In this document: one piece after another, positions 26,817 through 34,962 of the stretch
Position numbering within the stretch: the stretch's first letter is position 1
How the letters are laid out: the number at the start of each line of letters is the position of its first letter
NCBI GenBank assembly: GCA_963811705.1
Contig: CAWESL010000012.1
Coordinates: forward strand, 124,001-188,000
DNA: 64,000 bases
Source of the DNA: DATJPR01 sp963811705
GTDB taxonomy: Bacteria; Bacteroidota; Ignavibacteria; UBA10030; UBA6906
Direction of reading: 5' to 3'
The notes under the pieces: model-generated
What the model was told of the DNA's origin: nothing
Database searches by the model: none
Seen by the model: the letters and a program-made list of their open reading frames with translations, nothing else
Program-made: the position numbers and the translations under genes

Positions 26817-28125
26817 CAGCGGGTGTGCCTTCCTGTGCCGAACGATTCGCCGATTCGGCTCCTTCGACCTTCTCGTCGGGTATCGGAACGAAGAACAGAG
26901 TAATCAACCCCGGGATGCCGAGAAATGCCGTCACAATAAAGAACTGGTGGTACCCGAGGGCCTTCTGCAGATAACCGCTGATGAGCCCGGGCAGCATCAT
27001 GCCAAGCGCCATCAATCCCGTGGAAATCGCATAATGCGAGGTCTTGTATCTGCCGCGTGACGCATACATGAGGAACACGAGATATGCGGCGAATCCAAAT
27101 CCATAGCTGAATTGTTCAAGAGCGACGCAGGGTGCGGCGATGTAGATTGATGGCTGCACGGTGGAAAGGAAGACATAGACATACATCGGCAGGTTGATGA
27201 TCAATGCCAATGGCCACAGGCAACGTCGCAAACCGTACTTCTTGATCACCAAGCCTCCGGCAATTCCGCCGGCGAGGAGGCAAGTCACGCCGATTGTCCC
27301 GTACACGATTCCGACCTCGGCAGTCGTGAACCCTAAGCCCCCCACGTCGCGGCTGTCGAGAAGAAATGGCGGAGCGAGCTTGATCAGGAATGCCTCTCCA
27401 AAGCGGTAGAGGAGAATGAAAGCGAGGAGGACGATGAATTTGTCCTGTGCGATGTAGCTCCGGAACGCTTCCAGGAACGCATGCTCACGATGCACATTTC
27501 CCTCGACTGCAGAACCGTCGCTTGCCGGATAGGGGAGCATGACCCGGTGATACAGGAAAAGGAAGAAGAAGAGAACCCCTGCCACGGTGATCGCGAATGT
27601 CCAGCTGAAGGGGGTGTTGCCGGTGCGGGTTTCAAGGCTGCCCGCCAGCCAGACGATGAATCCCTGCCCGAAGATCATCGCGAGGCGGTAAAACGTCGAG
27701 CGAATACCCACGAACAGGCTCTGATCTTCCTTGTTGAGTGCCAGGAGATAAAACCCGTCCGCGGCGATATCGTGCGTTGCAGAGATAAAGGCGCCGAGAA
27801 AGAAAGCGGTGAGCGAGAGGAAGAAGAACCCCGGGGCGTGAAGCGCAGCTGCGACGATCAGTAGACACCCGCTCATGACGAGTTGTGTCATGATGATCCA
27901 GCGGCGCTTGGTGGACCGAGTATCCACGACCGGTCCCCAGAACATCTTGATGACCCAGGGAAGGTAGAGGAAGCTTGTCCAGAACGCGATCGTTGCATTA
28001 TCGATCCCCATACGCTTGTAGAGGACCACGGAGACCGCGTTAATGAGGATGTACGGGACGCCTTCGGCAAAGTACAGCGTGGGAATGAATTGCCAGGGAT
28101 TGCGAGAAGCAGGCTTGTCAGGCAT
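26791..28125 (-). CDS. ampG: AmpG-type muropeptide permease (MFS)
   Basis: A 444-residue inner-membrane transporter with about twelve hydrophobic helices. AmpG brings anhydro-muropeptides from periplasm to cytoplasm by proton symport for wall recycling. AmpG-like features include the N-terminal LYFAEGVPYILINAVSVVLYKRMGI, LPWVIKMFWGPVVD and ATHDIAADGFYLLAL (the D-x-A-x-D loop region). The charged C-terminal tail of about 30 residues is dispensable-looking. It faces the amidase/GNAT genes and is divergent from the glycosyltransferase gene with a 92-base gap. Its presence ties the island to muropeptide recycling; related sugar permeases of the same family cannot be excluded. Confidence 0.83.
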   Translation of the reverse strand: MPDKPASRNPWQFIPTLYFAEGVPYILINAVSVVLYKRMGIDNATIAFWTSFLYLPWVIKMFWGPVVDTRSTKRRWIIMTQLVMSGCLLIVAAALHAPGFFFLSLTAFFLGAFISATHDIAADGFYLLALNKEDQSLFVGIRSTFYRLAMIFGQGFIVWLAGSLETRTGNTPFSWTFAITVAGVLFFFLFLYHRVMLPYPASDGSAVEGNVHREHAFLEAFRSYIAQDKFIVLLAFILLYRFGEAFLIKLAPPFLLDSRDVGGLGFTTAEVGIVYGTIGVTCLLAGGIAGGLVIKKYGLRRCLWPLALIINLPMYVYVFLSTVQPSIYIAAPCVALEQFSYGFGFAAYLVFLMYASRGRYKTSHYAISTGLMALGMMLPGLISGYLQKALGYHQFFIVTAFLGIPGLITLFFVPIPDEKVEGAESANRSAQEGTPAVKTDQEQQ

Positions 28126-28217
28126 GAAGGGGGTTGAATGAGAATGGAGTCGTCAACTCCCAGAGTATACGAAATTCACTTGTGAACTGCCACCCATGAA
28201 AGCAAATCGAGAATCTT

Positions 28218-29690
28218 ATGAATGAACTCATAACCATCGGCATTCCGTTCAGCGGCACGGAAGGCGGTCGTTCGACCATCGATGCATTCAAGGCGCTCGT
28301 ACCCGCCCCGGCGGTCATCATTCTTCATTCCGGAAACGCCGACGTGCCGGCAGGGTGCGCAAGCCTTCCGGTTGAAGCAATTTCGTCGAGCGCGTTGTTT
28401 CGGAAGATGGCGGCGATGGTCAAGACCCCATACATTGCGTTCTTGCCGCAGGAAACGCGAATGGATCTGGGGCAGTTTTGTCTGGAGAGGCTTCGATCGG
28501 TTGCTGAGGCGACGAACGCCAGTCTTGTGTATGCCGACTACTATGACAATCTGGATGGGGTGATTATCCCGCACCCGTTGATTCCCTATCAGCAGGGGAG
28601 CATTCGTGACGACTTCAATTTTGGCAACCTTGTTCTGATCCGAACCGCTGTGCTCGGCAAGGTGGCAGAGGAACTCTCGCAGAGCGCACCGTATACTTAT
28701 GCCGGATGGTACGCGACGCGGCTTGCGTTGTCGCGGTCAGCTGCCGTGGTCCACATCCCGGAAAAGTTGTATACAAAGTACGAGCCTGACCGAAGACGGT
28801 CCGGTGAAAAGCAATTCGACTATGTCGACCCGAAGCAGCGGGCTGTACAGCTGGAGATGGAGCAGGCAGCGACCGAACACTTGAGACTCATTGGTGCCTA
28901 TCTTGACACGCCCTTCAATGAGCCCGGGCCCGATGCGACAGTGTATCCCGTCGAGGCCAGCGTCGTCATCCCCGTCAAGAATCGGGTAAAGACGATCGTC
29001 GATGCGATAGGATCCGTCCTTGTTCAAAAGACGGACTTCCCGTTCAACGTTATCGTTGTCGACAACCACTCGACAGACGGAACGACGGAGATCATCGCAA
29101 AGGCCGCGGAAAGGGATCCCCGGGTCGTTCACCTCGTGCCGGTTCGGGGCGATCTCGGGATTGGCGGGTGTTGGAACGAAGCCGTCCAGTCGAAGCACTG
29201 CGGCAGGCTCGCGGTCCAACTTGACAGCGATGATCTCTACGCTTCGCCGGACACCCTGGAGCAGATTGTCGATACTTTCCGCAAGGAACATTGCGCGATG
29301 GTCGTCGGAAGTTACCAGATGACGAACTTCAAGCTCGAACCGATTCCTCCCGGAATCATCGATCACCGGGAATGGAGCGATGCGAACGGTCGCAACAACG
29401 CACTCAGAGTCAACGGCTTTGGAGCCCCCCGGGCCTTCCTGACGAGCGTGCTGCGGGCGATCACCATTCCGAATGTCAGCTATGGCGAAGACTATGCCGT
29501 TGCCCTGGCGATCAGTAGGAGCTACCGGGTGGGCCGGATATACACCCCGATCTATCTTTGTCGGCGTTGGGAGGGGAATTCGGACGCGGATTTGGACATC
29601 ACCCGGCAAAATACGTACAATGCATACAAAGACAGCGTCCGGACGTGGGAAATCAGCACGCGTCAACGCCTGACCAGTCGTTCATCGTGA
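28218..29690 (+). CDS. Two-domain family 2 glycosyltransferase
   Basis: A 490-residue protein with a degenerate N-terminal GT2-like domain (about 1-190) and a complete GT-A domain (about 243-460). The second domain has SVVIPVKNRVKTIVDAIGSV, VIVVDNHSTDGTTEII and the metal-binding LDSDDLY (Asp336, Asp338, Asp339). GT-A enzymes of this family transfer sugars from nucleotide donors. No transmembrane segment is seen, so it acts in the cytoplasm or at the membrane face. It is divergent from ampG and lies 13 bases before the kinase gene. Acceptor and donor are unknown. Confidence 0.82.
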   Translation: MNELITIGIPFSGTEGGRSTIDAFKALVPAPAVIILHSGNADVPAGCASLPVEAISSSALFRKMAAMVKTPYIAFLPQETRMDLGQFCLERLRSVAEATNASLVYADYYDNLDGVIIPHPLIPYQQGSIRDDFNFGNLVLIRTAVLGKVAEELSQSAPYTYAGWYATRLALSRSAAVVHIPEKLYTKYEPDRRRSGEKQFDYVDPKQRAVQLEMEQAATEHLRLIGAYLDTPFNEPGPDATVYPVEASVVIPVKNRVKTIVDAIGSVLVQKTDFPFNVIVVDNHSTDGTTEIIAKAAERDPRVVHLVPVRGDLGIGGCWNEAVQSKHCGRLAVQLDSDDLYASPDTLEQIVDTFRKEHCAMVVGSYQMTNFKLEPIPPGIIDHREWSDANGRNNALRVNGFGAPRAFLTSVLRAITIPNVSYGEDYAVALAISRSYRVGRIYTPIYLCRRWEGNSDADLDITRQNTYNAYKDSVRTWEISTRQRLTSRSS

Positions 29691-29703
29691 ATCAGGGAAA
29701 CCC

Positions 29704-31488
29704 GTGAAACCGGCACCCGGGCACAACGCAATACACATTCTGATTGCAGAGGACGAGAAGATCGTCGCCATGGATCTGGCGCGCCGACTCGAGGCGCTGG
29801 GCTACCCGATCGTCGGAATAGCTGGAAAGGGGGAGGATGCCATCCGCCTTGCATTCGACAGGGTGCCGGACATTGTCCTGATGGATGTCCATTTGAGCGG
29901 CGCACTCGACGGCGTCGAGGCCGGGAAACGGATCCGGGACCGCGGCGGCCCGCCTGTCGTGTTTGCGACTGCATACTCCGATCTGGACACTCTTGCAAGG
30001 GCGAGAACGGCGCTTCCCTTCGGCTACCTCCTGAAACCATTTCAGGATGATGCAATTGAGGCCACCATTGAGATCGCCGTCGGACGGTGGAAAGCAGAAC
30101 GAGACATCCTTCACCGTGAAAAAGTTCTTCGTTCGACGTTGAGTGCCATTGGAGAAGCGGTCATCGTCGTGGATGAGTCGTTGCTTGTGACGTTCATGAA
30201 CTCCGCAGCGGAAAAGATCACCGGGTGGCAGCTGCCTGAAGCATTGACTTCTCCGGTCTGGAATGTGATGGATCTCTACGCCGCAGACGGGTCAGAGTTG
30301 CAGCAGGACACTCTGGCTGGGAACGCGGGGAACCCCCTGTCGTGCCTGCTGAAGAAGAAGCAGGGGACGACGGTCGCCGTCACGTTCCAAAAGCTCACGG
30401 TTGACAGGCAAGGATCCGAAGAGCACGAGACCGTCTTTATCATCACGCGAGAGCCGGGGAATATGCTTCACCCGGACCACGTCGAGCGCGAGTCAACGTC
30501 ATCGCCTCAGTACGAATCCGCCTTCAACCGTGCTCCCTTGCCGACGCTCTTGTTCGCAGACGATCAGGGTGACATCGTCGGGGCAAACGCCGCATTTCTC
30601 AGAAGATTTTCGTTCGTCAAAGATCAGGTAATCGGGAAATCCGTACGGGACGTGGGGCTCGAATGGAACCTCGAGGACCATGCCGGAATTGCGGCCAGGC
30701 TTCGCGCCGGAAAAGAAATGCACGGGATCGCATGTGCGGTGCGGAGAGGCGACGGGGCGCTGGTGCGGCAGCATCTGTCGGCCTCGATGATCGACGAACT
30801 CTCGCCTGCTCTGGTGATCGGCGTGTTCCAGGATATGCCGCATGAGGAAAGGAACACTACGCCGCCGGAGCCTCCGGCGATATCGCAGGATCAGCTCATA
30901 CGGGAAGTGTTCCACGCAGTTAAGAACGATTTGCAGATCGTTGCCAGTCTGTTGAGCGTCCAGGCCGAATCGATGCGCGATGAGCAGGCAAAGAACGCTC
31001 TTCTCGAAAGCCACAACCGAATTCAAATGATGTCCAGGATTCAGGAGAAACTCAGAGGATCCAATATTGGTCCAACCGTCGATGCAACGGAGTATTTGCA
31101 GGATATCGCGCAACAGGTGTTCGCGGCCAGCAACATTGCCGGGAGGCGAATCGGCATCGATGTGCAGATTGAGTCTGTTCCGCTGGATCGTCGACGGGCT
31201 GTGGCAATCGGGCTTGCCATCAGGGAACTTATCACCAATGCGCTGAAGCATGCGTTTCCCGGCGGCAGGGCCGGAACGGTTTCGCTGTCATGCCGACGGA
31301 AAGGCAACACCTTGAACATCGTGGTTGCCGATGATGGGAATGGGGACGTAGCGACGGATGAACGGGAGGAGCATTTCGGGATGCAGTTTGTGCGTTCATT
31401 GGCAAAAGGACTGGGGGGGAGTATTGATATCACGCATATCTACGGAACGGAAGTCAAGCTCACTGTTCCGGAGGAGTCCTCCCGCTAA
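29704..31488 (+). CDS. Receiver-PAS-PAS-HisKA_2 hybrid sensor histidine kinase
   Basis: A 594-residue soluble signalling protein from GTG 29704. An N-terminal receiver domain (about 5-125) has the acidic pair EDE and phospho-acceptor Asp61 (LMDVHLSG). Two PAS domains follow (about 135-255 and 270-375). The kinase core (about 395-594) is of the HisKA_2/HATPase type with HAVKNDLQIVASLL, phospho-acceptor His404, and nucleotide-binding motifs ELITNALKHAFPGG and VVADDGNGD. No membrane segment is present, so it probably relays a cytosolic signal received by phosphotransfer to Asp61. No response regulator lies beside it. Confidence 0.88.
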   Translation: MKPAPGHNAIHILIAEDEKIVAMDLARRLEALGYPIVGIAGKGEDAIRLAFDRVPDIVLMDVHLSGALDGVEAGKRIRDRGGPPVVFATAYSDLDTLARARTALPFGYLLKPFQDDAIEATIEIAVGRWKAERDILHREKVLRSTLSAIGEAVIVVDESLLVTFMNSAAEKITGWQLPEALTSPVWNVMDLYAADGSELQQDTLAGNAGNPLSCLLKKKQGTTVAVTFQKLTVDRQGSEEHETVFIITREPGNMLHPDHVERESTSSPQYESAFNRAPLPTLLFADDQGDIVGANAAFLRRFSFVKDQVIGKSVRDVGLEWNLEDHAGIAARLRAGKEMHGIACAVRRGDGALVRQHLSASMIDELSPALVIGVFQDMPHEERNTTPPEPPAISQDQLIREVFHAVKNDLQIVASLLSVQAESMRDEQAKNALLESHNRIQMMSRIQEKLRGSNIGPTVDATEYLQDIAQQVFAASNIAGRRIGIDVQIESVPLDRRRAVAIGLAIRELITNALKHAFPGGRAGTVSLSCRRKGNTLNIVVADDGNGDVATDEREEHFGMQFVRSLAKGLGGSIDITHIYGTEVKLTVPEESSR

Positions 31489-31512
31489 AGAAATGCGAAG
31501 TGATCCGCAGTC

Positions 31513-31541
31513 TTGAATTGTCTCACGGCTTTGGCTATATT
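31513..31541 (+). promoter_or_regulatory. Sigma70-like promoter for proS
   Basis: TTGAAT (31513-31518), 17-base spacer, TATATT (31536-31541). Predicted start near 31548, about 42 bases before ATG 31590. Confidence 0.6.
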
Positions 31542-31589
31542 TCCTCTGTCCACCGCATCGTTTGACCACTCCACTGCAGAACAGGCACC

Positions 31590-33311
31590 ATGCGTTTCAG
31601 CTCGGGATTTATTCCCACGGCAAAAGAGGTCCCCGCCGACGCCCAGATCCCCAGCCACCAGCTTCTGATAAGGTCAGGGATGATCCGCGCGCTAGCAGCA
31701 GGCGTGTATGCATTTCTTCCTCTCGGCTACCGGGTCGTGCAGAAGATCGCGGCCATTGTTCGAGAGGAGATGAACGCCATTGGAGGCCAGGAACTTCATC
31801 TTCCGGCTCTTAGCCCGATTGATCTGTGGGAGGAGACCGGGCGAGTACAGGCGTTTGGAGAAACCCTCTTCCATATCAAGGATCGCCCCCTTGTCCTTGC
31901 CCCCACCCACGAGGAGGTCATTTGCTGGTTGGCAAGAAACCACATTAAGTCCTACCGCGATCTTCCCCAGATCTGGTATCAAATCCAAACGAAATTTCGG
32001 AATGAGCCGCGTCCGCGATCCGGCATCATCCGCGGACGTCAGTTTCTCATGAAAGATAGCTACACCCTGGACGTCTCACAGGAAGGGCTGGACCACGGAT
32101 ATGCCCTTCATGCGCGCGCCTACAAGAGCATCTTCGACCGATGCGGGCTGAAGTTCTTTGTCGTCGGCGCCTCGAGCGGTGCAATGGGAGGGACGGGCTC
32201 CGAAGAGTTTATGGTGGAATCGGAGGCCGGTGAGGATCTTCTGGCGCTGTCAGAGGACGGCCGGTATGCCGCAAATCTTGAAGTGGCAACGTCAACAGTC
32301 CCCGCGGCGGTACGCTCCAATGATGACGCGCTCCCCGAATCGGTGCATACGCCAAACGTCAAAACGATCGACGAGCTTTCAGCGTTTCTCAGGATTGATG
32401 AACGGTCACTGGCGAAATCAGTGGTTTACTGGGCGGGGGATCGTCCGGTGCTCTGCCTGATGATGGGGAATGACGCGTTGAACGAGGCAAAGCTAGCGCG
32501 AACACTAGGCGAACCTGTCCGGCCCGTTGAAGCAGCAGCGCTACGCGAGTTGACCGGCGCCGATGGGGGATCGATAGGCCCCATCGGTCTGAACGATGCG
32601 AACGGGAAAACGCCTCGGTTCACCATCCTGGCGGACCTGCGCTTGAAGGGGGCCAATAACCTGGTGAGCGGAGCCAACCGCAATGACTATCATCTGATGC
32701 ACACTGACCTCGCGCGCGACTGCAGGATCGACGGATACTATGATCTGCGCATGGTGCGTGCAGGTGAGGGGAGTCCCGAGGGCGATTCTCCTCTGAAGAT
32801 CGTCCGCGGGATCGAGCTCGGGCACATCTTCAAGCTCGGCACACGTTATTCCGAAGCCCTTCATGCGTCTTTCCTTGACGAAGAGGGCAGAGCACACCCC
32901 ATCGTCATGGGGAGTTACGGGATCGGCATCGAACGCATCCTTGCCTGTCATATTGAACAGCACCATGACCGAGATGGGATCGTGTGGGGCCGCGCCCTCG
33001 CGCCTTTCGAGGTGCATCTGATTGCACTCCGCGGTCGAACGGACAGGGTGATGCAGGAGGCGGAAAACCTGTATCGAGAGTTCCAGCAGGAGCATCTCGA
33101 AGTGGTCTTTGATGACAGGACCGATGTCAGCCCGGGATTCAAGTTCAAAGATGCTGATCTGCTCGGTATACCTCTCCAGGTAATCGTGGGAGAAAGAACA
33201 CTGACCGAGGGGAACATCGAACTGAAGATCAGACGGAATCAGGACCGAAGAATTGTGGCGAAATCGAACCTCGTTGCGACTGTCCGTACGATTCTCGCGT
33301 CGTTACCGTAA
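31590..33311 (+). CDS. proS: Prolyl-tRNA synthetase, bacterial type with editing insertion
   Basis: A 573-residue class II aminoacyl-tRNA synthetase that charges tRNA-Pro (EC 6.1.1.15). Class II motif 1 lies near residues 40-75, motif 2 in KFRNEPRPRSGIIRGRQFLMKDSYT (about 132-156) and motif 3 in GSYGIGIERILAC (about 442-454). The central INS editing domain (about 225-395) typical of bacterial-type ProRS is present (ANNLVSGANRNDYHL). The anticodon-binding domain is at the C-terminus (about 470-573). Own promoter at 31513-31541; the aldehyde dehydrogenase gene follows after 11 bases. Confidence 0.96.
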   Translation: MRFSSGFIPTAKEVPADAQIPSHQLLIRSGMIRALAAGVYAFLPLGYRVVQKIAAIVREEMNAIGGQELHLPALSPIDLWEETGRVQAFGETLFHIKDRPLVLAPTHEEVICWLARNHIKSYRDLPQIWYQIQTKFRNEPRPRSGIIRGRQFLMKDSYTLDVSQEGLDHGYALHARAYKSIFDRCGLKFFVVGASSGAMGGTGSEEFMVESEAGEDLLALSEDGRYAANLEVATSTVPAAVRSNDDALPESVHTPNVKTIDELSAFLRIDERSLAKSVVYWAGDRPVLCLMMGNDALNEAKLARTLGEPVRPVEAAALRELTGADGGSIGPIGLNDANGKTPRFTILADLRLKGANNLVSGANRNDYHLMHTDLARDCRIDGYYDLRMVRAGEGSPEGDSPLKIVRGIELGHIFKLGTRYSEALHASFLDEEGRAHPIVMGSYGIGIERILACHIEQHHDRDGIVWGRALAPFEVHLIALRGRTDRVMQEAENLYREFQQEHLEVVFDDRTDVSPGFKFKDADLLGIPLQVIVGERTLTEGNIELKIRRNQDRRIVAKSNLVATVRTILASLP

Positions 33312-33322
33312 AGGGATCAACC

Positions 33323-34741
33323 ATGGCAGAGCCCTTTTTTGTATCCGGAGAATGGAAGGAATCCGGGCATTCGAGACCTGTGGTGAACCCAATCCAGGGA
33401 GCCGAGGTCTTTCAAGTGTTCCAGGCCGGGCCGGTTGACATCGAGCAAGGTCTCGCCGCTGCAAAGAGAGCTTTTGAGGGACGAGCGCTTGAACCGACGT
33501 ATGCCAGGATAGCCATCCTTCGTGATGCATCGAGGATCCTCGCCGAACGAAAAGAGGAGTTTAGCCGGCTCATTACCACGGAAACCGGTAAACCGATCAG
33601 CTTCTCCCGTCAGGAGGTAGACCGCGCCATCCTCACGCTGAGCCTATCATCGGAAGAGAGTGGGCGAATGGAGGGAAGCATCATGCCTCTTGATCTGGTC
33701 CCTTCATCGAAGGGGAAAGAGGCCTATGTGAGACGCTTCCCGCTTGGTCCAATCCTCGCGATTACGCCTTTCAACTTTCCGTTGAATCTCGTTTGTCATA
33801 AGCTTGGACCTGCCTTTGCTTCGGGGTGCCCGGTCATCCTCAAACCCTCGTCAAATGCGCCGGTGACTTCATTACGGCTTGCCTCGGTTTTTTCAGATGC
33901 GGGGCTGCCTCATGGGTATTTGAGTGTGCTACCTTCTTCTGGAGATGAAATAGAGCAAGTTGTTAAGGATGAACGCATTAAGCTTATTACCTTCACTGGA
34001 AGTCCATCTGTTGGTTGGGCTTTGAAAGCTCGTTCGGGCAAAAAGCGCGTGGTACTGGAGTTGGGTGGAAATGCTGCAGTAATAGCGCACAGGGACTGTG
34101 ATCCTGTCGTAACGGCGCGGAAAATAGCGATTGGTGGATTCGGAAATGCGGGCCAGTCCTGTATATCAGTCCAACGAGTCTACGCACAAAAACAGGTCTT
34201 TGAATCGCTTAAAGAAGCCCTGGTCGTCGCCGCCGGAAAGATCGTCGTTGGCGACCCCTGGGACGATGCGACTGTTGTTGGTCCGATGATCACAGAGACC
34301 GCGGCGAGAAAGGTCGAGGACTGGATTGCCAGCGCTATGGCCCATGGGGGGAAGATCGTGCATGGAGGCGGAAGAAAAGGGGCGTTCCTATCGCCAACGA
34401 TCCTCGTCGACGTGCCGCGGAATGAGCCGGTCGTCTGCAGTGAAGTCTTCGCGCCGGTCATCGTTCTCCAGGCATACGACACTGAAGAGGAAGTGATTCG
34501 GGAAGTGAACGATTCCGCCTTTGGGCTTCAGGCCGGCTTATTCACAAACGATGCGGGGTTCATTTTCCGTGCCTTTCGCGACCTTGAAGTTGGAGGGCTT
34601 ATCGTGAATGACGTTTCTTCCTATCGCATGGATTCGATGCCATATGGCGGAGTAAAAGACTCTGGCTTCGGAAGAGAGGGCGTCCGCTTCGCGATGGAAG
34701 AAATGACGGAACAGAAACTGCTGGCCCTTTCTTGGTCTTGA
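33323..34741 (+). CDS. NAD(P)-dependent aldehyde dehydrogenase
   Basis: A 472-residue member of the aldehyde dehydrogenase superfamily, near lactaldehyde or glyceraldehyde-3-phosphate (non-phosphorylating) types. Catalytic Cys280 lies in GNAGQSC and general base Glu246 in LELGG; the nucleotide-binding segment PFNFPLN and the FTGSPSVG loop are present. It oxidises an aldehyde to the acid; the substrate is not evident. Bases about 33890-34150 look distinctly more AT-rich with different synonymous codons (CTT, ATT, TCT, GTT, TTG) than either flank, suggesting a mosaic allele. The reading frame is intact throughout. Confidence 0.9.
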   Translation: MAEPFFVSGEWKESGHSRPVVNPIQGAEVFQVFQAGPVDIEQGLAAAKRAFEGRALEPTYARIAILRDASRILAERKEEFSRLITTETGKPISFSRQEVDRAILTLSLSSEESGRMEGSIMPLDLVPSSKGKEAYVRRFPLGPILAITPFNFPLNLVCHKLGPAFASGCPVILKPSSNAPVTSLRLASVFSDAGLPHGYLSVLPSSGDEIEQVVKDERIKLITFTGSPSVGWALKARSGKKRVVLELGGNAAVIAHRDCDPVVTARKIAIGGFGNAGQSCISVQRVYAQKQVFESLKEALVVAAGKIVVGDPWDDATVVGPMITETAARKVEDWIASAMAHGGKIVHGGGRKGAFLSPTILVDVPRNEPVVCSEVFAPVIVLQAYDTEEEVIREVNDSAFGLQAGLFTNDAGFIFRAFRDLEVGGLIVNDVSSYRMDSMPYGGVKDSGFGREGVRFAMEEMTEQKLLALSWS

Positions 34742-34962
34742 CAACCCCCAAATTCTCTCGAAGTTAGATGGCATAACATCTGACAGGAAACAGTCTTGTC
34801 ATCATTGATGAAAGAGAGGCCGAGGATGCGCCTTTCACCCCACCATCAGGACGGCAAAAGATGTGCATAACTTTCGTTGGATACGCCTTGTGAATAGCCG
34901 GGTGGAGCGGTACACTTGCTGTGATACTTTGATCGCGTGACATTATCACTCCGAAATCGACA

